From contig CABFPE010000124.1 in the NCBI GenBank assembly GCA_900660155.1, forward strand, positions 713,200 to 777,199: a DNA stretch of 64,000 bases. Direction: 5' to 3'. This DNA is from Hofstenia miamia (taxonomy: Eukaryota > Xenacoelomorpha > Acoela > Hofsteniidae). Shown here one piece after another: positions 1 through 12,165 of this stretch; position 1 is the stretch's first letter; each line of letters begins with the position of its first letter. The notes under the pieces are model-generated. The model made no database searches. It was not told the origin of the DNA and saw only the letters and a program-made list of their open reading frames with translations. The translations under genes and the position numbers were made by a program.

Positions 1-777
1 GCTCTTATGTGCCTAACAAAGCGAAATCCCAGAAAGACTTCAGAGGAATTTCGCAAGGAATGGGCTGATGGTCACTATGTGACAGCAAGAACTGTGCGAA
101 ACATCCTGGAGAAGTACTCAATTGGGATTTTCATGGCACCCAGAAAGCCATTATTAACCTCAAAGCAATTATTGCGCCGGGTGAGGTTTGCCAATTTAAT
201 GAGAGACAATTTATCTGAACATTGGTCTAATGTTATATTTTCAGATGAGTTTTGAGCTATACTCATCGAAAAGAATGTTGATAAAGAGACCAACTGCGCA
301 GAAGTTCAGATTCTTGCCTCAATTTACTCAGGGGACCATGATGTATGGTGAGAAATCTGTAATGGTATGGGTTGCAATATGGAAGTCTGGCTTTCGCAAG
401 ATTGTTCACATCACTGGTTGCCTCCTAAGCTCTTAATATGCTCGGATTCTAAAAAAGGAACTCTTTCTGCTCCATACAAGTGATTCAATATATCAGCAGG
501 ATGATGCTCCATGTCATACGTCAAGAGAAATGAAAAACTTCTTCCACAATAATGAGGTTGCTATCTTTGCTGACTGGCCTGGACAATCTCCAGACCTTAA
601 CATTATCGAAAATATGTTGAAAGAGGCCAAATATCGGATTGGACAACATACTCTTCACACTGAAGACGAGTAATTCCCAACAACTTTATTGAAAGACTTT
701 TCGCTCAAAGGGACACCCTACAAAATATTAGAAGAGACAATTTTGTTGCTAAGTGTTTGTATTGCATCAATCATTAA
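1..777 (+). mobile_element. Tc1-like DNA transposon: transposase fragment, inactive
   Basis: The frame is open from base 1, so the N-terminal DNA-binding part lies outside the window and the ATG at 7 is not a real start. Visible in order: the end of a helix-turn-helix region (TARTVRNILEKYSI), the KPLLT segment, the first catalytic Asp in VIFSDE (about 232-252), MVWVAIW (about 364-384), the second Asp in QQDDAPCH (about 496-519), and DWPGQSPDLNIIE (about 574-612) carrying the catalytic Glu. By my count 35 residues separate the second Asp from the Glu, against 34 in classical Tc1. The copy is broken: a one-base frameshift after VIFSDE near 255, an in-frame stop at 434-436, and another frame change near 670, after which FIERLFAQRDTLQNIRRDN reaches a stop near 777. 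No clear 3' terminal inverted repeat was found. Confidence 0.9.
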
Positions 778-1129
778 TTTATGTATCCTATTTCGAATTT
801 ACTTTTTTTGGATTTGCTCATTTTTTATTCAGTTGGCCGAATACATTTTTCCAATAAAAGTTTTCTAATTTTGATCAAAATTTAATAGCCAATTGGTATT
901 CTACACATTCTAAGGTATTAGACATACAGCTTTTCCTTTCTAAATGAAAGTAACTCTTAGCTATAATCTCGCGCACACTCTATCCAATGAATGTTCATTG
1001 TTTATTCAAGATAGCAAGGTGGTAGAATACATATTTCCAGTTCTATAATTGATAACAGCCTTCAGGTTATTAGATGTTAATATGTCCTCCATGTGGTTAA
1101 ATCATCAGGCTTCTCCATTATTCTCCTGT
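778..1129. other. AT-rich spacer
   Basis: I see no coding potential and no clear transposon terminus between the Tc1-like relic and the LINE relic. It may include the untranslated 3' parts of both. Confidence 0.5.
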
Positions 1130-2270
1130 TACAATAAAAGATGAGATGTTTCGGATTTTCGTTTTCATTTTTACACAGTCTGCATAAAGTTGTCTCTCAG
1201 ATATGAGAAATAGAATTTGTCACGATTAATTTGTCTGTTTAAGAGCACCTTGTACATGATGGTTTTATAGTATGGACGAATCCTTTCAAGTCTTATTTTA
1301 TTAATGATGTTAATTATTATGTTATGTGGGGTGTCCCAGTCACTCACTGCCTTCTGTACAGTTCTTTAAGTACTGGGGTCATCTCAATATACAAAGTTAG
1401 ACAATATTTTCCCTTTACACTTTGATTGGATTTTTAATGTCTGGTCTCGCTTCATAATTATGAAATTTCATAAGCTTGTTGGCTCTAAATCTCATTTAAA
1501 ATAATATTAACACTAAAAAATCTTTTATTTGATACTAAATTAGGAAGAACTGAGTTGCAATGAGATGGATTGAGCTGGAATTTGCGTTTCTGCATAGCTC
1601 TAAAAGTCCTTGCCAAATTAGGGTACTGCATCATTAAAGAGTTCGTTTTTCTGATTTTGCAAACCTTATCTAATAACCTGTGATTAACTGTAGTTGCCTG
1701 AATTATCTCCGAACACAGACTGCGCATTGGGCGTCGTGTAGAATTCAAGATGGTGCTTATATTATTTATTTTTGATGACATCTGTATAAAAAGTATATTC
1801 CAAATCTGGATTCCCCCTTGGCTAAAACTACAATATAGCAAGGATGTTGGTTTGGTATGGCTCCGATTCCTCCAGACTGCCTCATTGATTGACTTCTGCA
1901 CTATGTTGTTTTCTGTAACAGGTGGATGGTATAACAGCTTATATATTAATTTAGCAATTAATAAGGAGTTAATACCAACAAAGTTAACTAAATTTTTATT
2001 TTCTGCTAGAAAAGCATTGAGGTTTAAATTAATGGGGCTCTCTAATGATATTTTTGTTCCTAATAAATTGATTTTTTCATGATTAACAGAACCATCAGCC
2101 TTCTAGTAAATTGCTCTCGGCAGTACAGAATATATAGATTTATACATTTGCTTATTGTTTTGAAACTAAGAGAGCTGGAAACAATGAAAGAAATTTCGTC
2201 AGTAAAAGCAATATATTTAATTTCTATGGTTTTACATTTGAAACCTTTGATGATCTGACATTCATTCGTA
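1130..2270 (-). mobile_element. LINE (non-LTR retrotransposon) ORF2 C-terminal remnant
   Basis: Read on the minus strand, the higher coordinates give a degraded reverse-transcriptase core (IAFTDEISFIV, about 2150-2220) where the FADD/YADD box belongs, so the second catalytic Asp appears lost. Next comes thumb-like sequence (LINKLIYKLLYHP-type, about 1920-2050). An open 138-codon stretch (1485-1901) follows, containing GGIQIWNILFIQMSSKI, which resembles the post-RT helix of CR1/Jockey-group elements. The end at about 1150-1190 is a cysteine-histidine knuckle, CRLCKNENENPKH followed by LIFYC, as found at the C terminus of several LINE clades. Several frame changes and stops are present. The clade is not settled. 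Confidence 0.75.
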
Positions 2271-3284
2271 ATAATCGAATTTTACTTGGTTTTTTATTAA
2301 GGCACATGACAGACCGTACATTTAACAGGGTCATGAATGGTGATTGAAATGGTTCTCTGTGAAAGTTCACTTGTTCTTATAAACGTTATGTTGCAAAATT
2401 TTTGAAATTTTAAAAATGAGAATTTGAGAATTGCCTTTCTAAATTTTTTTTATTTTACTGGGTGATTATTATATTACATACAAAAAAGTCAATGAAAGTC
2501 CAATATTGACTATCTGTGCAATCTGTACAACTTAAATGTTGTCAATAAGAACATATCTACAAGCGGCTCCACTATTGACTCCCTATGATTGGATTATTTT
2601 GTGATGTTACATTACTACATTATTTAATTCATTTAAAAAATTTCGATGTTATGCAAAAACAATCATAAATTGTTCGTAATTATTCATGATTCACAATGTC
2701 AGAATTCAATAATGCACTCTTTGAAATATCTTGAGATTACATCTACTCAAAGGACAATGTTAACTATTCCATGAATATCTTCTTAAGCAACCTTAAAGCA
2801 TTCTAAATGCATGTGCCTCACTCTTCAGAGGTAAAGTAAATTCTATTAAAAAATCCTTCAACAAATATTGAAATTATAATTAAAGAAGAGTTAAATTGCG
2901 TTAACAAAGCAGCTATCGGAAAATTTCGAAACAAACAGCTAGTGTAGATGAATACGTCAGGTGCAAGGCACAGCTAAATAAATTAAATTTTCAAAGCCGA
3001 AGGCTTTTTTCCAGTATCTACGAACCAGTAGAAACAAATGACGTTTAACTAAAACTTTAGGAAAAAAGTCAGTAGTTGTCCGCATTCCTTCCTCAAAATC
3101 ATGGAGCCACAAAATTGCTGACGAATTTTATCACAAACGATAACGATATTTTTGAAATTGATACCGATAAATATATTTTCAAGCACTTAAACAACGATAT
3201 CGATAATGATAAAAATATTTTCAAATTTATAATAAACGATTTATAGTTTCAAGTTTCTTGCATTTTGTACTCAGTTGCTATTGA
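2271..3284. other. AT-rich non-coding stretch with CGATA-rich patch
   Basis: No ORF of note. Around 3130-3245 the words CGATA, CGATAT and ACGATA recur in both orientations. Such subterminal motifs occur in hAT-type elements, but I could not define an element boundary. Confidence 0.4.
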
Positions 3285-3767
3285 ATTAATTTTAGAAAAA
3301 GAAATAGCGATTGTATATTATCTAATGCTACGTGCTCCCTATATTTCTTAAATTAATTTCTCTATTGACTAGTAAAAAGAAAAAAATTTCTGATTTCTTT
3401 TTTTGTAATTCATTATATGAACCGAACTATTACAAAACATAATACATTGTAATTCATGTATGATTGTATGAATAACCTCATTGTCAACTGACTGTTAAAC
3501 TGACCATACAGTCTTGTTCATATAATAGTTCGGACTAATTAAATAATTCCAATTTTAAGCGACCATATAGCCCATATTTGTATAAAATTCGGTGAATTGT
3601 GGACTCATGCACAAAATATCAATCTATCCAATCTACTTTCAACTGCTTGTATGTCAAACGCGGCCAAACTTTGAAAAAATGAGCTAAATTAGTTTAGAAC
3701 GGTGCTCTAGTTTTGCTAATGTCCCAATTTGACCGGTTCTTTTATAATGTGAAATAACTGAAGACAC
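3285..3767. repeat. Tandem near-copy 1 of a 480-bp unit, ending at a single N
   Basis: Bases 3285-3767 recur at 3769-4243 with few substitutions and an 8-bp length difference inside the GCGGCCAAA region. The two copies meet at one N (3768). The pattern fits an unmerged allelic overlap at a contig join better than a genuine tandem array. Confidence 0.9.
3420..3533. repeat. Possible short MITE with 11-bp inverted ends
   Basis: CCGAACTATTA (from 3422) is matched by its reverse complement TAATAGTTCGG (3523-3533), giving about 110 bp bounded by inverted repeats. The same structure recurs in the second tandem copy. No coding content. The target duplication is not certain. Confidence 0.35.
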
Positions 3768-3768
3768 N

Positions 3769-4243
3769 ATTAATTTTAGAAAAAGAAATAGCGATTGTAT
3801 ATTATCTAATGCTACGTGCTCCCTATATTTCTTAAATTAATTTCTCTATTGACTAGTAAAAAGAAAAAAATTTCTGATTTCTTTTTTTGTAATTCATTAT
3901 ATGAACCGAACTATTACAAAACATAATACATTGTAATTGATGTATGATTGTATGAATAACCTCATTGTCAACTGACTGTTAAACTGACCATACAGTCTTG
4001 TGCATATAATAGTTCGGACTAATTAAATAATTCCAATTTTAAGCGACCATATAGCCAATATTTGTTTAAAATTCGGTGAATTGTGGACTCATGCACAAAA
4101 TATCAATCTGTCCAATCTACTTTCAACTGCTTGTATGTCAAACGCGGCCAAAAAATGAGCTAAATTGGTTTAGAACGGTGCTCTAGTTTTGCTAATGTCC
4201 CAATTTGACCGGTTCTTTTATAATGTGAAATAACTGAAGACAC
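3769..4243. repeat. Tandem near-copy 2 of the 480-bp unit
   Basis: Near-identical to 3285-3767. It differs by scattered single bases and a shorter A-run after GCGGCC. Read on through the 3' flank, the sequence is ordinary AT-rich DNA. Confidence 0.9.
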
Positions 4244-5159
4244 TGTTTGTTTGTTATATTACAAGAGAATTTCATAAAGCAGATTCGACATGATTCTAAT
4301 CTGAAATCCTTAATGTAATGTCTTACATTGTGAGTTTGTTTAGCATTCTTTTGAAGATTATATTACTTTAATTTAAATTACAATTTAGGATAGGCAAGAA
4401 AAATATAATATAGAGCTTCCCAGCAACATCTATGCACGTTCAGTTTTCATAGCAAAGTCCTTATCTCATATTGCTGTTTAACACTCTAAGTTTAAGTTTG
4501 GATTTCCAATGTGGGAAACTTGCAAATAACAGCTGGTAATTATTACTAAAAATATCGAATTGAGGAAGTGAATCAGTTTCATAAAGATCAGGTATTGTAT
4601 TTGTTGTTAGATATTGACGTGTAAAGACAGTTTTTCAATACGTTCTGGAATATAAAGTGGTACTGTGATGTATTGAAAACATATGTGAATGATTGCATTT
4701 GCTGCGCATTATCCGATGAAGGGTGTGCTGTTAGATATTCAAAAAATAGCAAATGATTGTTTAGAGAACAATTCATTACACTAGTTATTTTATTAATTAA
4801 CAGCAAACAATACATTAATAAGAAACACACTTTTGCAAATCATTTCGTTATGGCTTTTATTATTGACAAGGTCACTTAAAATGATAATGAATTTGTTGGT
4901 TTAACACTTTAAATTTCAATGTTTTCAACTCATTAACTATGAAATTTGGACTAAATAAGTTTTAAATTTAGGATTTTAAATATTATAATGCATTGTTATC
5001 ATTTTTATGAAGATCAAAAATCATCTAAAGAAAAATATGCAATAATTATGTGAAATAGCATTTCATTTGATATTTACAACATCTGTGCTTATTTCATCAG
5101 ATGCTTTTGTTAGACATGAAGATGCTAAGTTGTCTCTTATATTGGTTTTATTCAATTTA
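4244..5159. other. AT-rich non-coding stretch
   Basis: Nothing recognisable. The only open stretch (4588-4830, minus) has no family signature. Confidence 0.5.
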
Positions 5160-5282
5160 AGGATTTATGTCCTTTTATTGCTATTATTTCTATAACTACC
5201 TATTATTATGTTTGTAGATTTTGTATATCCAAGCAATAAATTGCTTTAACTCATAATAATAATAATATCATTATTATTAGAA
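5160..5282 (+). mobile_element. LINE 3' end (UTR and AAT-type tail)
   Basis: TTTGTAG, then CAAGCAATAAATTGCTTTAACTC-like sequence, then an (ATA)n tail matches the 3' region at 5960-6040 and, more loosely, 29255-29310. This looks like the severely 5'-truncated 3' end of one LINE family. A small hairpin (ATAATAAT / ATTATTAT) sits in the tail. Confidence 0.5.
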
Positions 5283-5334
5283 ATAAATTGAAAATTATTG
5301 CAGATTAGACACAATTTAAAATTTTTTCACAGAA

Positions 5335-6040
5335 CGATCATAAAAAATTCCGAAAATATTAGCATTAAAGTGTGTAATAATGAAATTTAGCAAAGTAATT
5401 CTGTTAATTACCTAGGAGTAGTGATCGATAGAGAATTGAAATTTAATGAATTCCTTTCTTTTAAATTACGAAAGAATGGCGACTGGTGTAAAACACATAT
5501 TTCACCTAAGGCACGTAAGGAAATCATTTTATGCAGAATTAATACACTCATTTATTTTAGGTCATTTATCAAAGCTCGCAATAGGTCATTCTTAGCAAAA
5601 ATCAATAATGGGGGTTTAAGATCGCTAAATTTTGTTAATAAGCATAAATGAACTTTGATCATTTTACAATATTTTTTCTTCACTTTATTCTATTCAATAT
5701 CAATCTTTGTGTTTAATTCATAAGTATATAAATGGACTATTTTAAATTTAATTCTTGCGTCTTTTGGAATAATCTGAATGTCATTATAAAAATCGACAAA
5801 AATTATAAGCTTTTTAAGAGAAAAATTAAAAATTACTTATTGAAAAAGCAATCACTATTGGGCATATCCAATCAATTACATGGATGGAGTCAGTATATCT
5901 AAAAATAGTGCCCCTTAAGTAATTGCGCACATCTATTGATTTTAATATATATATATATATTAGTTTGTAGTATCTCTTTTAAATAGTTTTAGCAATAAAT
6001 TTGCTCTTGCCCTTATTATTAATAATTATTATTATTCCTA
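5335..6040 (+). mobile_element. LINE C-terminal remnant with 3' tail
   Basis: Plus-strand translation gives NSVNYLGVVIDRELKFNE (about 5400-5455), the LINE motif just after the reverse-transcriptase palm. Further on, VFWNNLNVIIKIDKNYKLF and FKRKIKNYLLKKQ (about 5755-5855) match the classic LINE ending of the form LWNSLP...FKkkLKkyLL. An in-frame stop lies just upstream of the first motif and frames change between the blocks. The sequence then runs into a TTTGTAG...AGCAATAAATTTGCTCTTG 3' UTR and a degenerate TTA-rich tail at 6018-6040. The 5' half is missing. Clade probably CR1/L2-like, not proven. Confidence 0.75.
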
Positions 6041-7251
6041 TTAGCATTATGTAAGTTATTTGCTAAAAAAATGGAGGGTGAGACAAGCTACTTTTCATTA
6101 CTTCGCAATATCTAAGCCTCAAAAGAAGAAACAACGCTACTGTTAACAATTCTCTAAACAAACACTTAACAAATGGCTTTTTAGAATTTAAATCCTCAGA
6201 AGTTATAGAGAAGCATCTTTAGTATCTAACAAAATGTTTTTTTTCGGAAGCTACAGCATGAACTATTCTGACCAAATAGACAAGGAACTCATTGCTAAAA
6301 TTTATGTAATCAGTTGACTTAGAGGTAATTAAAATAAAGAATCTTTTGCGAGAAAAGACTTTTATTGATTTCTTATTGCATTAAAGTCTTTTGAAACAAT
6401 GGTATTCTAGAAATCACATTAGCACAGCACCAAAAAAACTGTCACAATTATATATTTATGCTATTTAAAGTGTTAGCACCATGATACGTATTTTATTCTT
6501 CCATATTTGAAGCTACCAGGACAAAGGAATGTCAATAGAAAGAAAGTAAGTTAAAAATTTTGCTGACAATGAAGAGAAAGTTTCAAATTTACTCATCCTT
6601 CAAATTGTATTTAACAAAAATTTATGGCTAATTTTATAACCATGTCAGAGTTCAGCAGATTTCACAACGGAGTAGAAATGCAAAGAACTTAGATTATTTG
6701 GAATCTTTCCGAATTTTCTCACTAGTGTGTTTGATTGATAGTCCCTAAGTCAGTATCTATTAGCCATTTCTCTTTGCAAGGACCATTACATTAATCTCTT
6801 ATACACATCTGTATAATGTTGGATATTACATTATGTAATTAAAGAAACACCATGTAAGAATGAAACATCAATCATTCATAAATTATGAATAAAGTATCAT
6901 GCTAATATAAATGCCTTACTACTTAGTAATAGTAACACAACATTATAAATTGCACTATTAAGTATGATGAATTTTAAATTTATCTCTGAGCATTCAACCA
7001 TTTGATCTAGAAAATAACACTATTGGGTATAAATTAGCATCTTAATAGCAAAATATCATATTTCTGATGTCGTTTTTTGCAATGAGTGTGAAAAGTGATG
7101 TCCAATTTTTGGTAACAGCCTCGAGGATAAATTAATGGCAATATTCAGCTATAAATCAGCATTATTGTTACATCGAATTCTTTACACGGGTGTAGATTCT
7201 GGATGGGAGACACGGGGAATCCCCAAAGAATATAAACACATAAATAAAAAT
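6041..7251. other. AT-rich non-coding stretch
   Basis: No ORF above noise and no recognisable repeat boundary. Confidence 0.5.
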
Positions 7252-7737
7252 GGAAACTATTTTTTAAGTTTAAACCAGCTATTGAAGAATTAAAGGAACT
7301 ATAAAAGATTTAAGTTGTGGAAAGAAAACAAATCTAATCAGAGAGATATGATGTTTTTTGTGGAGAAAAGATTAAATGTTAAAAAGGTGTTTTGCTATTT
7401 TCAATTTCCTCCTTGAAAATTTCAAAGATCTACGCCCCTAATGTTTTATTTGAAATTTACATGAAATTTCTTATAACAAGACCTTATTAATCAAGGAAAC
7501 TATTTTTTAAGTTTAAACCAGCTATTGAAGAATTAAAGGAACTATAAAAGATTTAAGTTGTGGAAAGAAAACAAATCTAATCAGAGAGATATGATGTTTT
7601 TTGTGGAGAAAAGATTAAATGTTAAAAAGGTTTTTTGCTATTTTCAATTTCCTCCTTGAAAATTTCAAAGATCTGCGCCCCTAATGTTTTATTTGAAATT
7701 TACATGAAATTTCTTATAACAAGACCTTATTAATCAA
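7252..7737. repeat. Perfect-length tandem duplication, 2 x 243 bp
   Basis: 7252-7494 is repeated head-to-tail at 7495-7737 with no gap between. I count only two substitutions (GGTGTTTTG / GGTTTTTTG and TCTACGCC / TCTGCGCC). The copies have the same length, so this is either a very recent tandem duplication or an assembler loop. Confidence 0.95.
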
Positions 7738-10275
7738 TAATATCACTAATTTAATTAATGATGCAATTGAAAAAGTATTATTTATGATTTCTTTGGAAAC
7801 AATTTAGTTTAACTATTCTTCCATATATAATACGAACAAAAAACATCAGTAAATTTAGCTAGTTTGTTAGCCTAAGATAGTTTTCCTTAGAGAAAAGGTT
7901 CATTTGTGTATTAAAATGAATATAGAAATTAAAACAAATAGCAAACGTAAAATTTGTGAAGCAAGAAAATATGTTTTTCCAAATGCCTGTATACCACAAT
8001 TCTCGATATAAAACAAGATGCAAGCAAAATCAATAATTATTTTTCTCAATTTTATTTTGACATAATATCAATGATTTTTTCAAAGAATTGCTTGTATTGG
8101 ATTCTTATCATCAAATGGTAGCTACAAATGTAAGAAATTATAATGATAGTGATTTTGAGGGTTATTAAACTACAAAACATGGCAGAAGTCTTGCAAATGT
8201 TAATTTAATTACAGTTGCTTTTCTCACTATTGACATTGGAGTTATTAAAGTATTCAAATAATCAAATTTAAATCAAATCAATATATCAAAATTCAAACTC
8301 AAATATCAAAACTAGTATAATTTTAAAAAATTTTCAAAGTATTGATATTTTTTGGATATTTAGGAATGCAGGCCATGTTGACAAGAAGCAAACAGATCTT
8401 CAACAATGCAGCCTGCTTGGAGTCAAATTTTATACTGCTCTGCCCTTCTAAGTTTTTATTTTAACTTTTTGTTTTCAATAATTTTTTGTTTTGCGATCAA
8501 CGAAACTTGTTTGTGATAATGAATTGCAAATTATAAACAATCGATCAAATTTATAAAATATGCTTTTGACTTGTAAGTTTGAATAAAAAAAATATAGAAT
8601 TTACCAAAAAAATGCAAACAATGAGTATATTGAAGCAGATTGATATTCTCAAAATTGGTTAAAAATTAAGTACTTAGTTAATCTCTATTAATTTTTCAAG
8701 CATTTATACTGATCAGCAAAAATTTTTATAATTTATGCATAAAAGTACCCAATAGTATATAAAAATTTTTGTTAAAAGTAGATAGTATGTACCTGCATAT
8801 CGATGTGTTTTTTCTCAAAATCCGGGTTTTATGGCTACTTAAACTTAATTTTGTAGACACCAAATAATAACTGAAGTTTAAGCATTTAAATTTCAAATTA
8901 AGTTTATGCCTTTGGTTCAAATATGATATTTTCTACTTGGATTTCTACTTTTAACTTCATTTCAAATAATAATTTATCATTTGTAAAAGCTCGGTAGTGG
9001 ATGCCATATTTCAACTCATATTAGTCTGACGAAAATGATAGATGACAGAGTGTGTATGATCGTAATTGCATTTTCCACTGAAAGCAGATTATAGATAAAA
9101 TCGATAATGTAATCACACCTTAGATATGTAGTTGATGGTGGTCTTGAAGAAAGATCGATTGTTTCAGTCATTAAATAATGTTGTAATTATCAAATGTAGT
9201 CTTTCCACTGAAAATGAATAGTTAGTAAAAAATAGATGTGATTTATATTTTATTGCCAGCCTTCTAAAAATAGAAAAAAATATTTTTTCGAAATGTTCAA
9301 AAATTTATTTACAAAATTTGTTTCTACTCATCTCACACACATATCTTAATAATAGACAGTTAACTTCTTTCTTCAAGTTTTGTCTCACATGAATTTTTTC
9401 ACTCTTAGAAAAAGCTACATGTGGATATTTTTCAAATATTTGGAAAATTCCACAACAACAGATTAATTTAACAGTAAAACAAAAACTAACGATTGCAATA
9501 TTCAGAAGTTAATGCTTCATTCATATGCAAAATTATTGAGCAATAAGTGAATTTTACATCATTTCTGCATTAATGTAGAATGTCTCTATCTTCAAAAACA
9601 CGTTCTTATTATTGATGTCTTTAATTAAGAAATAAAAGATTGACAGGGGAAATGTGTGACCTTGATGAAAACTTTGAAAATTTAATGCAAGAGTGCCCTA
9701 AAAAACAAAGTATTTTCAATGATAAAATACGATAGAAAACTTAGACAATTCGAAATTTGCCATCATTACAATTTAGTCTTTTAGATTATCAAAATCATTA
9801 GCGGGATATTCTCTATTTTTCATCATAAAATTTACAAGTAATGTTCAAAGAATTACAATAATGGTGTTTAGTGAACAACTGTAATATAATAACGACCGGC
9901 TATGCAAAAAAAATAATTACGAGCACTTGGAAGATACATTTTCCTTTTGCAAAGGGCTTTTCTGTTTTGTATATGCATATATAAAAGTTAGTTATGTGCA
10001 ACTAATTTTTAGCCATAGCCATACTGAGATATTTGTTACGTATAGAATCAATCAAACTCTTAACTTTTTCTTTTTATAAATTTTTCCACAGGTTTATCTA
10101 CCGTTTCGGCAAACGGCTAAAGCTTATTGATAGAAAAAATGGCTCATAGGTTGCCACAAGTCCGCCTCCAAATATTCTAAAAAATTTTTAGAATCGTTCA
10201 ATCATTTGTATGACTTGGAAATGCAAATAAACCGTACAGGGAGAAACGTCTACAATTTCATACACAATTTTATGA
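7738..10275. other. AT-rich non-coding stretch
   Basis: No coding region or transposon motif recognised. Short open stretches (for example 8726-8920 minus) have no family features. Confidence 0.5.
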
Positions 10276-10290
10276 TATATATATATATAT

Positions 10291-10414
10291 NNNNNNNNNN
10301 NNNNNNNNNNNNNNNNNNNNNNNNNNNNNNNNNNNNNNNNNNNNNNNNNNNNNNNNNNNNNNNNNNNNNNNNNNNNNNNNNNNNNNNNNNNNNNNNNNNN
10401 NNNNNNNNNNNNNN
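10291..10414. other. Assembly gap (124 N) inside an (AT)n tract
   Basis: 124 unknown bases flanked by AT dinucleotide repeats on both sides (to 10290 and from 10415 to 10485). ORFs reported across it are meaningless. Confidence 1.
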
Positions 10415-10443
10415 ATATACATTATATTTATATATATATATCA

Positions 10444-10487
<44 letters not shown>

Positions 10488-11459
10488 CCCTGTAAATAAT
10501 TATTGCAACCACCGCCAATAGACAGAAATAAATGCGTTGATATCTAATTCATTATACATTGATTGTTTGCGCAAATAAAAATTGAATTTCTTTACCAATT
10601 GCAAAGCTACCTCAAAAAACCTATTGCAAAGAAAATGATGCCAAATGTCCGAATAAGATAGTAATGAGATTAGCTATAAACATCGAATAAAAATAAAAAA
10701 AAAATCAAAGCATCGAATAGGTCCTGGCAACCTGATATGATCAATTGAGCACGAAAATTCAGAAGTGGATTTCACTGCCCTATCTATCTTAGTTTTTTTG
10801 GGATCTGAATGGGCCAAACGAATGATTATAGCCCAAGCCTACAAGCTAAGGGGCTATAATCAGAACATTTTTGTAAAGGCAGATTTAAGTTTGTCAGATC
10901 GTGAACTATAAAAATTATTCATAATAACGTTTATAGCAACTCTACCAAGATGGCATCGAAGTAAATATTTCCTCTATTAACTATTATCTTTTCAAAATTT
11001 GATAAAAATTATGATAAAACTCCAAATTTATCATACTCTCAAGCAAATTCTGAGAAATTATCCCTGGCCTTGGCAACTTCTTTATTCTCCTTGAAATTTC
11101 ACTAGATATTCTTAGCTCTGGATATTAGTGGTATGATAAACCTTTTTCTATAATCTGTAACGTTGTTCCAAGAAAGCGACTGAAACGACCTTGTTTACAT
11201 AATTTTTCAGTTCACACACTGTTTATTTATACAACAAGGTCAGTACTACAAAACACTTATTTCCTAAAAATTCTAATTTGAGCCATTTGATTAAATACAA
11301 CTAGCTCACTACTGAACTTTTCCACTCAATTGAATTTGTATAAACTATTATATTTGGAATCACATTCTGACAAGGACAATATTAATCAATGTTATGGACT
11401 CTTTAATTTTTTTCTTCATCAAATTAACCTGGTCCAATGCTTCACAATAACCTTATTGC

Positions 11460-12165
11460 CAATAGTGATTTTGAAGTTACTGACTTATTTAATATTTATT
11501 TTATATCAGTGCTTTCACCTCGGGCTAAAGCAATAACTTCACTTTTACATGATTGTCTCAGCAAAACTTTAATAATTCCATTGAAACAAAAGAGTTGGGT
11601 TTAAATATTTCTCAGTATTTATTTTGAAGCAACCATATTTTTTACAAACTGGCTTCTGGTCATCGCAGTTTTATGTATATTGGACGAATGGTCGAATTTA
11701 ATTCACCAGCTTCAACTATACAAAACTATGATTCTCTCTATGTTAACTTATGCATTACTAGTTTGGTATGCCTCAGCAATAGATATGAAAAAACTTGCGA
11801 AGTTTCAAAAAAAACTGCACAAATGGATTAATTCTATTGAAGGTTACATAACTCGCCTGAAAACTCTAAATTTACTACTTATCTCTTTATATCTACAGTT
11901 TTTTTAACAAATTGGATAAAAACCGATTAAAAGAGATGTTTTGGAATAGATTTACTTTTATAAAATTCAATGTTCTCTGTTCATATCGTTTATTATGTCC
12001 TTGCCAAAGTTTTCATGCAAAATCACGTGTGTCATTTTATTATTTTATATATTTGTATATATTTAATATTATTTTAAATATTTTTTGTAATATTTATTTT
12101 TTTATATTTTCTTTTTTTAATTTATATTACTTATATAATACTATGGAATGTTTTTCTTGACGTTA
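11460..12165 (+). mobile_element. LINE C-terminal remnant inside duplication copy 1
   Basis: The stretch from 11680 encodes LYKTMILSMLTYALLVWYAS followed by IDMKKLAKFQKKLHKWI and TRLKTLNLLLISLYLQF. It matches the LINE thumb and connection pattern (LYKSLIRPxLEYAxxVW...KLExVQRRAxKxI...RLKxLNLxSLexRR) of CR1/Jockey-group elements. Upstream, NSDFEVTDLFNIYFISVLSP (about 11459-11520) may be earlier ORF2 sequence. An in-frame stop near 11905 precedes a second open piece. The strand then becomes T-rich, as in a LINE 3' region. Through 12096 the sequence equals 26541-27177. Confidence 0.65.

Noticed and set aside
3285-4243. CRISPR-like or satellite array
   Set aside because: Only two long copies separated by an N, with no short regular repeats or spacers. 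This is a eukaryotic scaffold.
10206-10499. ORFs of 67 and 97 codons on opposite strands
   Set aside because: Made of AT repeats and the 124-N gap.
11330-11536. 68-codon ORF identical at 26411-26617
   Set aside because: Identical only because the block is duplicated. Best read as degenerate LINE-associated sequence; no independent gene evidence.
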